DNA of 38,231 nucleotides from an uncultured Lachnospiraceae bacterium (GTDB taxonomy: Bacteria; Bacillota; Clostridia; Lachnospirales; Lachnospiraceae), in assembly GCA_910587635.1 (NCBI GenBank), contig CAJUNB010000001.1, forward strand, positions 1-38,231. Reading direction: 5' to 3'. Below are positions 24,704-33,388 of this stretch, piece by piece. Under the pieces are notes generated by a model. The model saw only the letters and a list, made by a program, of their open reading frames with translations. It ran no database searches and was not told the DNA's origin. The position numbers were made by a program, and so were the translations under genes. Each line of letters begins with the position of its first letter. The stretch's first letter is position 1.

Positions 24704-25267
24704 TTATTTTTTCTTTACACTGTATCCAAAATTACCGAGGGGTTTTCCCATCGTATAATAAGTCCCATGGGAATATACGATAGGATTGGCCTTTGATAAA
24801 TGAAACTTTCCTTTCTCATCCATATAAGTTTCCTCTGCATGAACACAAGTAACCTGCGCCAGAAACATATGATGACTTCCAAGATCCTTTCTTTCCGTTA
24901 CTCTGCATTCAATATTCACCGGGCTCTCTTTAATGAGAGGTGCTTTTACAGTCTTCCCCGGTACTGGTGTCAGCCTCATCTCTTTCCACTTATCGACTTC
25001 TTTGCCACTCTTCACTCCGCAATAATCCGTGGCAAAAGCCAGTTTCTCTGTCGTCAGGTTGACTACAAATTCACCCGTTTCCCGTATCATGGCATAGGAA
25101 TATCTCTCCGGCCTCACAGAAATCGAGACCATTGGCGGGTCAGAACAGATCGTTCCCGTCCAGGCTACGGTAAATATATTGGGCTCCCCGGAAAGGGAAA
25201 CCGCACTGATTAAAACTACCGGAAGAGGATACAACATATTTCCCGGTTTCCATACCTGTTTGCTCAT
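24704..25267 (-). CDS. Flavin reductase-like FMN-binding protein
   Basis: A 187-residue split-barrel protein of the flavin reductase family. 'PVVLISAVSLSGEPNIFTVAWTGTICSDPPMVSISV' in parts over 17-52 is the typical FMN-binding start, and 'GEFVVNLTTEKLAFATDYCGVKSGKEVDK' (66-94) is the second family block. The C-terminus is 'PIVYSHGTYYTMG'. Relatives use NAD(P)H to reduce flavins or act as FMN-binding redox partners of unknown substrate. Its start overlaps the stop of the coiled-coil gene by 4 bp (ATGA), so translation is coupled and the two may work together. The stop lies two bases from that of convergent dinB. Confidence 0.88.
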   Translation of the reverse strand: MSKQVWKPGNMLYPLPVVLISAVSLSGEPNIFTVAWTGTICSDPPMVSISVRPERYSYAMIRETGEFVVNLTTEKLAFATDYCGVKSGKEVDKWKEMRLTPVPGKTVKAPLIKESPVNIECRVTERKDLGSHHMFLAQVTCVHAEETYMDEKGKFHLSKANPIVYSHGTYYTMGKPLGNFGYSVKKK

Positions 25268-25977
25268 AACAACCCCAAAAGACGGACAATTTCTATCCCC
25301 AGCACCCCAAAAGAGGCAAGCATCGTCAAAACCATAAACAAATACAGTACCGGACTGATTTTACCGTACTGTGTAAACTTATCATCCAGTTCTGTCGTCT
25401 GATTTTTTAACTCTTCAATCAAAACCGCCTGTACATTTCTGTATACTTTGACACTTTCTTTATGCATAAAGTCTTCCAGATCAGAAGAAGCAATCTCCAA
25501 CTTACTCTGATGATCAATGGTAATCTTGTTAATCTCACCAAGCAGCGTCTTCATTTCATCCAAAGCCGCCCTAATTTCTTCCTGAACCGCCTTTACCTCT
25601 ATCTGAACTGCACTTACTTCATCTCCTACCGCTTTTGTCTCTTCTCTTGTAAATGCGACTTTTTCTTCCAGAACCGTCTTTATTTCTTCCAGACCAGCTG
25701 TCAGTTTCTCCAGCTTTTCTTCGTCCCCATCTCCGTCCTTTTCCATACTTGCTGCTGTCTTTTCCGCCAGAACACTCATTTGACCTACTAAAGTATGCAT
25801 TTCTTCCAGGCCTTCCATATTTTTTAAATTCAGCCTGCGCATCTCTTTCAGACACTCATCGTAAGCGTCCATCTGCATCCTCAGCTTATCAAGTTCCTGT
25901 GCTTCTGCCTGTGAATTAGCTTTGATGATCTCCTGGGCATTAAACCGCTGTGCCAGCTTGTCCATAAAATTATCCAT
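25264..25977 (-). CDS. Tail-anchored coiled-coil protein of unknown function
   Basis: A 237-residue protein that I do not recognise. Residues about 15-200 are Glu/Lys/Gln-rich and predicted by eye to be long coiled coil. Repeats such as 'AVGDEVSAVQIEVKAVQEEI' occur near 118-137. A single hydrophobic segment lies at the very C-terminus (about 210-230, 'ISPVLYLFMVLTMLASFGVLG'-like). There is no N-terminal signal, so it is probably anchored by its tail with the coil in the cytoplasm. Start at 25977 with GGAGGAG five bases upstream. It has its own promoter and is translationally coupled to the flavin reductase, which suggests a membrane scaffold for that protein; this is inference only. Confidence 0.75.
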   Translation of the reverse strand: MDNFMDKLAQRFNAQEIIKANSQAEAQELDKLRMQMDAYDECLKEMRRLNLKNMEGLEEMHTLVGQMSVLAEKTAASMEKDGDGDEEKLEKLTAGLEEIKTVLEEKVAFTREETKAVGDEVSAVQIEVKAVQEEIRAALDEMKTLLGEINKITIDHQSKLEIASSDLEDFMHKESVKVYRNVQAVLIEELKNQTTELDDKFTQYGKISPVLYLFMVLTMLASFGVLGIEIVRLLGLL

Positions 25978-26039
25978 TATTCTCCTCCGTATACAGGATT
26001 GCCTATCAATATATAAATTGCCTTCTATTATCGAATATC

Positions 26040-26068
26040 ATTCTAACATTTCTATATTTAATTGACAA
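26040..26068 (-). promoter_or_regulatory. Promoter of the coiled-coil/flavin reductase pair
   Basis: TTGTCA (26068-26063), 17 bp, TAGAAT (26045-26040) on the minus strand. The MITE-like element ends only 10 bp upstream of the -35 hexamer. Confidence 0.6.
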
Positions 26069-26078
26069 CCGCTGACAT

Positions 26079-26230
26079 AGTTTGCGCTTCCCCATTTTTT
26101 TCTAAGATCTGAAAAAATACAATTTCACAAAATATATCAATGAAATGTACTTTTTCTCGGTGTGTGAATGATATATTTTTGTGAAATCGTGTAATATCAT
26201 TTATCCGAAAAAAATGGGAAAGCGCAAACT
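26079..26230. mobile_element. 152-bp MITE-like element with terminal inverted repeats
   Basis: The ends are inverted repeats beginning AGTTTGCGCTTCCCCATTT (left) and AGTTTGCGCTTTCCCATTT (right, reverse complement). They match at 22 of the first 23 positions. A second paired block (ATTTCACAAAA-TATATCA) continues the fold inward. The element is flanked by the 5-bp direct repeat GACAT (26074-26078 and 26231-26235), as expected of a target duplication. It has no coding capacity. The rest of the gap (26236-26465) is A/T-rich with no visible gene. Confidence 0.75.
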
Positions 26231-26465
26231 GACATGGCAGAAGCTTTTTTCCTTCGACTCAAAACTTTCAGGCCTAAAACTTCCCTATATTTTTGTATAA
26301 TTTGCACATATATCTTTCTCTTGCATCCATTCTTTTATAAATTTTCACCATATATTTACAGTTTATTCATATTTTATTCATAAATATATGCTAGACTTTA
26401 TTTATGCAAAGGAAATACATCAGCTATATTTTTCATTACACATATAGATAAATTTTTTCATAATA

Positions 26466-26492
26466 GCCCCGGTGCTCCATGAGTATCGGGGC
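26466..26492 (-). terminator. Possible terminator after hemolysin III gene
   Basis: Six-bp GC stem GCCCCG/CGGGGC around a 15-nt loop, 46 bp after the stop. The following sequence is A/T-rich but lacks a clean T-run. Confidence 0.4.
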
Positions 26493-26537
26493 ACTCCTCA
26501 TTTTAAATGACATAGTTCAGAATATTTGTCGGATTTT

Positions 26538-27188
26538 TTATGCCACATATCCATACATAAAAATAAAGTGACAGATACTTCCTCCCATGACAAACAGGTG
26601 AAAGATTTCATGGGAACCAAAGTGAGAATGTTTTCTGTTAAACAATGGAAGTTTCAATGCATAGATAACGCCGCCAATGGTATAGACAATACCTCCTGCC
26701 AGCAGCCAGAGAAAGGCCGACACAGAGAGAACCTCCCAGAGTCTGCCGAATACAAATACGCATACCCATCCAAGAGCAATATAGATAAGTGAAGAAAACC
26801 ATTTCGGGCATGTAATCCAAAATAAATTGATACCCATTCCCATCACTGCAATGCCCCATACAAGTGATAATAATATCATCCCCATCCTGCCGCCCAATAC
26901 AATCAGGCACACTGGTGTATAAGAGCCTGCAATCATAACAAAAATCATCATATGATCGATTTTGCGAAAAATCTGTAACGCTCCCGCCGATACATTCACT
27001 GCATGATAAGTTGCACTTGCCCCGTACAGCAGAATCATACTGAAAATGAAAATTCCCATTGCCAAAAAACAAATATCACCGGCATCCACTCCCGATTTGA
27101 CCAACAATGGTACAGAAGCAAATATTGCCAGCATCATGGCGATAAAATGTGTAATAGCACTTCCCGGCTCCCTTATTGTAATCTGCAT
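26538..27188 (-). CDS. Hemolysin III family (PAQR/YqfA-like) membrane protein
   Basis: A 216-residue protein with seven predicted membrane helices. The family's metal-ligand pattern is visible: 'YGASATYHAVN' (about 54-64) with a Ser and His, 'IDHMMIFVMIAGSYTPVCL' (about 77-95) with Asp and His, and the C-terminal 'SHEIFHLFVMGGSICHF' (about 191-207) with the two His residues of HxxxH. PAQR members bind zinc in the membrane. Bacterial ones are named after a Bacillus cereus hemolysin, but their usual role is unclear and may concern membrane lipid homeostasis. Haemolysis should not be assumed. Start at 27188 with AGGAGG seven bases upstream. Confidence 0.92.
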   Translation of the reverse strand: MQITIREPGSAITHFIAMMLAIFASVPLLVKSGVDAGDICFLAMGIFIFSMILLYGASATYHAVNVSAGALQIFRKIDHMMIFVMIAGSYTPVCLIVLGGRMGMILLSLVWGIAVMGMGINLFWITCPKWFSSLIYIALGWVCVFVFGRLWEVLSVSAFLWLLAGGIVYTIGGVIYALKLPLFNRKHSHFGSHEIFHLFVMGGSICHFIFMYGYVA

Positions 27189-27253
27189 AGCAACACCTCC
27201 TGCGTTTATAGAAACTTTTTATGTAGTTTTCAATACTACTTGTTGTTTCTATT

Positions 27254-27282
27254 ATATTACGCTATATTATATGCAATGTCAA
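27254..27282 (-). promoter_or_regulatory. Promoter of the hemolysin III gene
   Basis: TTGACA (27282-27277), 17 bp, TAATAT (27259-27254) on the minus strand. A small inverted repeat, GTAGT...ACTAC, lies just downstream (about 27223-27239) and could be an operator. Confidence 0.5.
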
Positions 27283-27301
27283 TAAGAAATACACCTGGAA
27301 T

Positions 27302-27568
27302 TTAATCTTCTTCTATGATCTGGATTTCCAAAAAATCAAAATTGATATCTTCTATAAAACTGTCTTTTCTAAATCTCGCCTTACTATGACGTTTAAACTC
27401 CTTCACCACTGTATCCAGCCATATGGGTTGTTCCAGGTCGAACTCATAGCAACACGCTTCCAGCGCATGAAATACTTTATGCGTCCGCGTATCCTCTTCC
27501 GGTCGTTCAATAACCGTATCTTTTATCATACGGTTGTCCTTCCATATTTTGCACCACATACGAAACAT
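27302..27568 (-). CDS. Small conserved protein of unknown function
   Basis: An 88-residue soluble protein that I do not recognise. It has a Trp/Arg-rich start ('MFRMWCKIWKDNRMI'), a central 'HALEACCYEFDLEQPIWLDTVVKEFKRHSKARFRKDSF' in pieces (about 34-70), and an acidic end 'FLEIQIIEED'. Codon structure, a clean AGGAGG site before the ATG at 27568 and a clear stop make it a real gene. Its two neighbouring Cys residues (CC near 39) could bind metal, but this is weak. It is divergent from the alarmone synthetase gene and may share the A/T-rich control region 27569-27775 with it. Confidence 0.7.
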   Translation of the reverse strand: MFRMWCKIWKDNRMIKDTVIERPEEDTRTHKVFHALEACCYEFDLEQPIWLDTVVKEFKRHSKARFRKDSFIEDINFDFLEIQIIEED

Positions 27569-27775
27569 AGCTCTTCCTCCTGCAAATGATATTAATCAGA
27601 CAATGAAACCGTTCCCTTGTCTACTAAGGGTATATTTACACAATTAATAAATAATATTTATGAATTTTTTGTTAAATCTGTATATCCTTATGTTTTATCT
27701 CTCATAATGTGGTATAATTCATTATAATGCAGCATACAATATTAGTATTCTGCCATAAACGAACGAGGTATGCAA

Positions 27776-28420
27776 ATGGAATTTAAACCTTCATCAGACA
27801 GCGGTGTTGACTCATGGAAGGAAGTCACATTAGTTTACAATTCAGCATTAAAAGAAATCGGAACCAAGCTGGAGATTTTGAACGACGAATTTCAGCACGT
27901 ACATAGATATAATCCCATTGAACATATCAAATCCAGGCTGAAATCGCCGGAGAGCATTGTTAGGAAACTGAAAAAACACGGTTACGAATCCACCATCGAA
28001 AACATGGTAAAACATGTCAATGACATTGCCGGTGTACGGGTCATATGCTCCTTTACTTCCGATATTTACCGGATTGCAGAGATGCTTACAAACCAGAATG
28101 ATATCAAGATCATCTGTGTCAAAGACTATATCAAAAATCCAAAGCCCAGTGGCTATCGAAGTTACCACATGATCGTTTCCATTCCTATCTTTCTTTCGGA
28201 CCGGAAAACCGAAGCTACTGTAGAAATCCAGATCCGTACTGTCGCCATGGATTTCTGGGCCAGCCTGGAGCATAAAATCAACTATAAATTTGAAGGGAAG
28301 GCCCCTGTATTCATTAAAAATGAACTGATCGAATGTTCCAAAATTATCTACGAACTGGATGAAAGAATGTTGTCTCTGAATGATCAGGTACTTTTATACA
28401 GCCAGTTAAAAGAAGTATAA
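27776..28420 (+). CDS. relQ: Small alarmone synthetase, RelQ-like GTP pyrophosphokinase
   Basis: It makes (p)ppGpp by transferring pyrophosphate from ATP to GTP or GDP. At 214 residues it consists of a synthetase domain only. No HD hydrolase domain or TGS/ACT regulatory tail is present. Motifs: 'HIKSRLKSPESIVRKL' (50-65, ATP binding), 'DIAGVRVIC' (83-91) with the catalytic Asp, 'KPSGYRSYH' (123-131) and 'VEIQIRTVAMDFWASLEHKINYK' (149-171, in parts) with the catalytic Glu. Start: the ATG at 27776, because GAGG sits seven bases before it. The ATG at 27770 is only one base from that site. A TATAAT at 27713-27718 is a likely -10. The symbol relQ rather than relP rests on overall resemblance. Confidence 0.88.
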   Translation: MEFKPSSDSGVDSWKEVTLVYNSALKEIGTKLEILNDEFQHVHRYNPIEHIKSRLKSPESIVRKLKKHGYESTIENMVKHVNDIAGVRVICSFTSDIYRIAEMLTNQNDIKIICVKDYIKNPKPSGYRSYHMIVSIPIFLSDRKTEATVEIQIRTVAMDFWASLEHKINYKFEGKAPVFIKNELIECSKIIYELDERMLSLNDQVLLYSQLKEV

Positions 28421-28424
28421 ATAT

Positions 28425-28468
28425 ATAGAAAAGTGCTCCCCGGAAAACCCGGGGAGCACTTTTCTATA
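28425..28468. terminator. Bidirectional terminator between relQ and galE
   Basis: A perfect stem of about 20 bp (TATAGAAAAGTGCTCCCCGG against its complement) with loop AAAA. T-rich ends on both strands serve the two convergent genes. Confidence 0.9.
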
Positions 28469-28505
28469 TGGTTATAACTATATTTCTATTTCCTCTGCTG
28501 GTTTT

Positions 28506-29522
28506 TTATCCTTCATATCCACCCGGATTATTTTTCTGCCATCTCCAGGAATCCTCACACATTTCCAGAATACCATACTCTGCTTCCCAGCCCAGCTCCC
28601 TTTTCGCCTTCGATGCATCCGCATAGCATGTGGCAATATCACCCGCCCGTCTCTCCTTGATGACATACGGGATTTTCACACCGGAAGCCTTTTCAAAATT
28701 ATGGACAATATCCAATACACTGTATCCCGTACCGGTTCCGAGATTGTAGATCTCAGTGCCCGGATTCTCCCGTATTTTCTCCACCGCCTTTACATGCCCT
28801 TTTGCCAGATCCACGACATGAATATAATCTCTGACTCCCGTCCCGTCCGGTGTGTCATAATCATTACCAAATACGCCCAGTTCTTTTAATTTCCCCACTG
28901 CTACCTGCGTAATATAAGGCATCAGGTTATTGGGAATGCCATTGGGATTTTCCCCGATCGTCCCACTCTTATGGGCACCGATGGGATTGAAATACCGGAG
29001 CAGGATAACATTCCATGCACGATCTGCTTTCTGGACATCCATCAGAATCTGTTCCAGCATGCTCTTTGTCTGTCCGTAAGGATTGGTAATCTCACCCTTC
29101 GGGCATTCTTCTGTAATTGGAATAAAAGCCGGCGCCCCATATACGGTAGCGGAAGAGGAAAAAATAATATTTTTTACATTGTGCCTGCGCATCACATCCA
29201 ACAAAATTAAAGTACCGGAAATATTATTATAGTAATATTCCCATGGCTTTGCCACAGATTCCCCCACTGCTTTCAGTCCTGCAAAGTGAATACAGCATTC
29301 AATAGATTCTTTTGCGAAAATTTTTTCCAGACCTTCTCTGTCCAGAATATCCGTTTTGTAAAATGTTACCGGTTTCCCTGTAATTTTCTCCACTCGTTCC
29401 AGAGATTTCTCACAGGAATTGCTTAAATTGTCAACAACGACTACATCATAGCCCGCTTCCTGCAACTCCACTACTGTATGGCTGCCGATATAACCGGTAC
29501 CTCCTGTTACTAAAATTGCCAT
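28506..29522 (-). CDS. galE: UDP-glucose 4-epimerase
   Basis: It interconverts UDP-galactose and UDP-glucose with bound NAD. It is 338 residues, the same as E. coli GalE. Rossmann motif 'VTGGTGYIGSH' (5-15), 'SSSATVYG' (122-129) with the catalytic Ser124, and 'NPYGQTK' with Tyr149 and Lys153 are all in place. Start: the ATG at 29522 with AGGAGGAG three to five bases upstream. In-frame codons up to 29555 are not family sequence. It lies 125 bp after the UDP-sugar pyrophosphorylase gene on the same strand, so both serve UDP-hexose metabolism, either galactose use or glycan synthesis. No galK or galT is near. Confidence 0.96.
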   Translation of the reverse strand: MAILVTGGTGYIGSHTVVELQEAGYDVVVVDNLSNSCEKSLERVEKITGKPVTFYKTDILDREGLEKIFAKESIECCIHFAGLKAVGESVAKPWEYYYNNISGTLILLDVMRRHNVKNIIFSSSATVYGAPAFIPITEECPKGEITNPYGQTKSMLEQILMDVQKADRAWNVILLRYFNPIGAHKSGTIGENPNGIPNNLMPYITQVAVGKLKELGVFGNDYDTPDGTGVRDYIHVVDLAKGHVKAVEKIRENPGTEIYNLGTGTGYSVLDIVHNFEKASGVKIPYVIKERRAGDIATCYADASKAKRELGWEAEYGILEMCEDSWRWQKNNPGGYEG

Positions 29523-29647
29523 AACTCCTCCTGTTCTGGAAAGCACACCTTCCATTTCCCTGTTTTCTTTTGCTATCCTCAGTTTAAAAAATCATCAGAC
29601 TGCCTGCAAGACGGGAATGTTGTGCAAAGCTGTCAAAATGTTAAATC

Positions 29648-30877
29648 CTACAACGGAACACCATTTTTTTGCAGCAGCTTTCTGGCACTTTCCACAGAGT
29701 CAATTCCCGTTTTATTTTTAATCGGAGCAAATTCTTTCTCCCGCACCACTTCATAGGGAAGGCTGCTACTCAATTCATGAACCATATCCAGTACAAGCTG
29801 CTCATATTTGTAACCATTGGGTTCCTGGGGCCGGACGAGATCGCCATCCTCATCCAGGTACGGAATTTTTTTCTCCACCACATGCAGAGGCAGCTTATTG
29901 TTTAAAATCATCTCCAGATCACTGACACGAAACAGATAATTCAGAATTACTCCAAAATTATAAGCCGGTTCTCCCTTTTCATTTTTGGCCTCCATCAGTT
30001 CCTCTGTCAGTTCATAGTATTCTATAATGGATGGCCTGCCATCCTCCAGGCACATAACGCCTACTTTTTCATCCGGTGCCGCTTTCCTGACGACTTTGGA
30101 GCCGGACGCATTATCTGTGGCGATCACAGCTCCGATAAAGCAAGGATCTGCAATTCTCTGCAATACATTGTCCACCGCAAATACGTTCAGCCACTGGATC
30201 CCTGCCTCTTTCATTTTCCTGCCGGCGTCGCTGCGCTGCATGGAGATAAACCATCCTCCATTTCCATTGGGTGACGTAGCCATTTTTCCTTTTTCTTCCA
30301 TATAAACTTTTCCATTGTAATCGGAAGCCGGCGCCATCTCCTGCCGGAAAAAGCAGATACTGTCTTTGTCATATCCAAAATAGTTATGTTCCTGGAAAAA
30401 CTTTACAGTAGCCTCATGATTTTTATCACTGGTCATTATAAAAAACGGAATCCACTTCCCCGCTGCCTCTACCACTTCCATCGTATTATAGATAATCCGT
30501 TCGAAAATATAGACCGGTTTTGTCAGACCGATATCATACATTCCTTTCGGGTCATCCGATCCCAGTCTGGTGCCCATACCGCCGGCCAATAGTACGGCCC
30601 CTACCTTTCCCTCTCTGATCGCCCGCAGACCGATTTCAGTAAATTCCTCCCTGCGTGCCTCTATTTCATCCAGTTCCATGGCCGACAGTGGCATGATCGT
30701 TCCCCGTCCAACCTCTTTTTCCACTTCTGCTTCCTTTGTAGACAGTACAGAAAAATCTGTGGCATCGATCTGCGCCAGCAGCGCCTCTTTCTGTTCTTCA
30801 GCTAATTCTTCATAATACTTCAGTACATGGAGCTGCCCGTATCGCCCCAGTTTCTCACAGGCCTCTTCATACGTCAT
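29648..30877 (-). CDS. UDP-sugar pyrophosphorylase of eukaryotic UDPGP type
   Basis: It forms a UDP-sugar and pyrophosphate from UTP and a sugar 1-phosphate. At 409 residues it has the large UDPGP/UAP1-like fold, not the short bacterial GalU fold. The nucleotide loop 'VLLAGGMGTRLGSDDPKGMYDIGL' (95-118) holds the GGxGTRLG signature and conserved Lys. 'FIMTSDKNHEATVKFFQEHNYFG' (in parts, about 145-170) and 'PNGNGGWF' follow, the latter typical of the family. Substrate may be glucose 1-phosphate or N-acetylglucosamine 1-phosphate and cannot be settled here. Neighbouring galE favours UDP-glucose or UDP-GlcNAc to galactose forms. Start at 30877 with AAGGGTGG upstream. Confidence 0.88.
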   Translation of the reverse strand: MTYEEACEKLGRYGQLHVLKYYEELAEEQKEALLAQIDATDFSVLSTKEAEVEKEVGRGTIMPLSAMELDEIEARREEFTEIGLRAIREGKVGAVLLAGGMGTRLGSDDPKGMYDIGLTKPVYIFERIIYNTMEVVEAAGKWIPFFIMTSDKNHEATVKFFQEHNYFGYDKDSICFFRQEMAPASDYNGKVYMEEKGKMATSPNGNGGWFISMQRSDAGRKMKEAGIQWLNVFAVDNVLQRIADPCFIGAVIATDNASGSKVVRKAAPDEKVGVMCLEDGRPSIIEYYELTEELMEAKNEKGEPAYNFGVILNYLFRVSDLEMILNNKLPLHVVEKKIPYLDEDGDLVRPQEPNGYKYEQLVLDMVHELSSSLPYEVVREKEFAPIKNKTGIDSVESARKLLQKNGVPL

Positions 30878-30940
30878 TTTTATTCCACCCTTCTTTTTCC
30901 TCTTTTATTATCATTTCCATCTCTGTCGTCCCTACACCAT

Positions 30941-31876
30941 TTACAAATCCAATGATAAGGAACTGAAAAATTCGCCGTCCCCAAACCGTTCTTCCTTTTC
31001 CCGCAGTAGATACGCTTTCATCTCAGCCAGCTCTGTCCCCATATCACAGAGAACTGCGTCAAAATTTTCTGCAGTCAGTGCACCGATATCCAGAAGCAGA
31101 TCATAGTATTCCTTTTCTGTTCCATGCTCTTCTTTTACTACCTGCCATGTCTCTTCAAAGAGACATCCTTTTGCGTGGGATTTCAGATAGTCTGTCAGAA
31201 ACTGTTGCATTGCTGACGGCAGATCCTGATCGTACAGCAATCGCAAAAGCGCCAACCGTACTTTACTCCTCCGCTTCTGATGCAAAAAGAACTCCAGGTT
31301 GTTGTCCATACTGCCAATATCTTCTTCTCCACACAGTATTGTCCTGGAATATCCGTCTTCATCCGGTGTCGTCATGATCTCCATCAGCCTTGTATCCCAT
31401 TTCCGTATCCAGCTCTTCCTCCCCGCCTGCATGGGGTTAAGCAGATAGGGAGCGTCCAGCTTATGCACTACAGCCGCCAGCAGTGCCCCGGTACACTCTT
31501 TTACCTTCTCCGACATCGGCGTCTTTTCATCTTCCAGTATAAAATGCTCCAGACGTTCACATTGCAAGAACACCCCTTTTCCAAAGCTGACAGGATGCCT
31601 TGGCATCCAAATCCGGGAAAGTTTGCTGCAATAGGCAAATGCCCAGTCATCGATCATCTCTATACTGCCCGGAAGATACACTTCCTGTATCCGTTTATTA
31701 CTTAAAAAAGCTTTTCTGCCAATCTCCCTCACCGGGCAGCCATCCACTTCCTCCGGTATATGCGCAGTGCTTCCCGCCCCTTTCCACAGTAGCAGTATGG
31801 CTCTTCCCTCTCTCTGTTCATACTGGAATGCCGCCTCGTCCTTTTCCCATTCTCTGATCATACCTGCTTTTGCCAA
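30941..31876 (-). CDS. Leucine-rich-repeat protein (BspA-like LRR_5) of the VWA/AAA+ cassette
   Basis: A 311-residue protein without signal peptide or membrane helix. Residues about 25-115 hold three to four BspA-like repeats: 'HIPEEVDGCPVREIGRKAFLSNKRIQEVYLPGSIEMIDDWAFAYCSKLSRIWMP', in pieces. The remaining 200 residues are helical and unfamiliar. BspA repeats usually belong to surface proteins or recognition modules. Here the lack of export signals suggests a cytoplasmic sensor or adaptor. Start: TTG at 31876, directly after the AAA+ stop, with GGAG six bases before. The ATG at 31861 is an alternative with no ribosome site. It is the last gene of the cassette 34740-30941. Confidence 0.7.
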   Translation of the reverse strand: MAKAGMIREWEKDEAAFQYEQREGRAILLLWKGAGSTAHIPEEVDGCPVREIGRKAFLSNKRIQEVYLPGSIEMIDDWAFAYCSKLSRIWMPRHPVSFGKGVFLQCERLEHFILEDEKTPMSEKVKECTGALLAAVVHKLDAPYLLNPMQAGRKSWIRKWDTRLMEIMTTPDEDGYSRTILCGEEDIGSMDNNLEFFLHQKRRSKVRLALLRLLYDQDLPSAMQQFLTDYLKSHAKGCLFEETWQVVKEEHGTEKEYYDLLLDIGALTAENFDAVLCDMGTELAEMKAYLLREKEERFGDGEFFSSLSLDL

Positions 31877-33388
31877 TTACAGCTCCAGTGCCGCAATCTC
31901 CTCCTGCAATTCATTTTTCCGCTCTGAAATCAGCAATTCTTCATTGTGGCGTCTGTAATCTTCACTGCCAAACATCCCAATAAATCGGGCGCTATAATCG
32001 TTCACAGTGAGTTCTGTCACAAATATCAGCATCTCATTTCCCTCCGGGAAAGCTTTTTCCAGAAATACAAACAGCGCATGCAGCCGCTCCCCTATGGCTG
32101 CCGTATTTTCCTTCATCCTGACTACCTGTTCCCGGTAGCGCTTTTCCAGCGCCCCGAATCCACTCTCTTCCTTGCCGCTTTCCAACATACAGAACTTTTG
32201 CTCTTCCTGCAGAAAAGCAAGTACATGCTTTTCTTTTTTTCTCACCCCTTTGGACAGAGCTCCCGCCTTCTGCAAAGATTCTATTTTTTTCTCCCGGCGG
32301 CTCCTCTGCTCTTCCAAAAGCTGCTCCAGTGTCGCTCCCTCATCTCTTGTCAGCAGCGCTTTTACAGCTTTTAAAGATGCTGTCAACTCTGTAAGATAAT
32401 CGGCCGTTTCCACAGCCTCCCGCATCTCACTCTGTATCTTGTCCAGAAGCATTCCCACGAGGGAAAGACGCTCATCAAAAGGTGCCTGCTGTGCCCGGAT
32501 GACAGCAGAATCCGGTGCATGCCCGGACAGAATTTGATAGATCTGATAGTCCCTTTTATATTTTTGATAAAGATCGTAATATGCCGTAAATTCCTTTGCT
32601 ATTTTCTCATTCCGTATATACTGGCCTACCAGCGCCTCATCTGTCTGCATGCCTTCCTCTTCATACATCTGCAGTATTTCCGACAGATCTTCCCACCCTC
32701 TTGCCGTAACATAGGTCTTTCCTTTGAGTCCCGCCTCGATCCGGTAAAAGTGCTCTTTCTTCAGATCCAAATAGTTCAGAATCGCACTGTGGACTCCCTG
32801 CTCACCCGCATATTCCTTCCATACATGATAATCTGCCTCCACTTCCAGAAGCCGCAGCCTGTCCATCGTCACCACATCAAATTCCCGGACAGATTTGTTA
32901 TATTCCGGCGGATTACCCGCTGTCACTACGATCCATCCTTCCGGCACCCGATGCCGTCCAAATACTTTATATTGTAGAAACTGCAGCATCGATGGAGCCA
33001 GCGTTTCGGATACGCAGTTGATCTCATCCAGAAAGAGAATCCCTTCCCGGATGCCGCTTGCTTCCATCGTTTCATGGACAGAGGCAATGATCTCGCTCAT
33101 CGTATATTCGGAAACATCTGTCATCTCTCCGCTGTATTCCTTCTTGCAGATAAAAGGAAGACCAAGGGCCGACTGCCTTGTATGGTGCGTCATAGAATAG
33201 GACACGAGTGCAATGCCAAGTTCCTGAGCAATCTGCTCCATAATAGCAGTTTTTCCGATTCCGGGTGCTCCCAGCAGAAAAACAGGTCTCTGTCTCACCA
33301 CCGGTATCCGGTATTCTCCAAATTCATCCTTTTTCAAATATATTTTGACGCAGTCCTTAATATAATCTTTTGCCTGCTTAATATTCAT
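31877..33388 (-). CDS. MoxR-like AAA+ ATPase with C-terminal coiled coil
   Basis: A 503-residue ATPase. Walker A 'GAPGIGKT' (40-47), Walker B 'ILFLDEIN' (117-124), sensor-1 Asn near 159 ('VTAGNPPEYN') and an arginine-finger region 'VTMDRLRLLEVE' (173-184) are visible. The insert between Walker A and B and the 'NPPEYN' block are typical of MoxR-type (AAA_5) proteins. After about residue 300 the protein is helical, with a charged coiled coil of Arg/Glu/Gln (about 330-450). MoxR ATPases act as chaperones with VWA-domain partners. The partner here is the gene upstream, with which it overlaps by 4 bp (ATGA). No membrane segment is seen. Confidence 0.9.
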   Translation of the reverse strand: MNIKQAKDYIKDCVKIYLKKDEFGEYRIPVVRQRPVFLLGAPGIGKTAIMEQIAQELGIALVSYSMTHHTRQSALGLPFICKKEYSGEMTDVSEYTMSEIIASVHETMEASGIREGILFLDEINCVSETLAPSMLQFLQYKVFGRHRVPEGWIVVTAGNPPEYNKSVREFDVVTMDRLRLLEVEADYHVWKEYAGEQGVHSAILNYLDLKKEHFYRIEAGLKGKTYVTARGWEDLSEILQMYEEEGMQTDEALVGQYIRNEKIAKEFTAYYDLYQKYKRDYQIYQILSGHAPDSAVIRAQQAPFDERLSLVGMLLDKIQSEMREAVETADYLTELTASLKAVKALLTRDEGATLEQLLEEQRSRREKKIESLQKAGALSKGVRKKEKHVLAFLQEEQKFCMLESGKEESGFGALEKRYREQVVRMKENTAAIGERLHALFVFLEKAFPEGNEMLIFVTELTVNDYSARFIGMFGSEDYRRHNEELLISERKNELQEEIAALEL

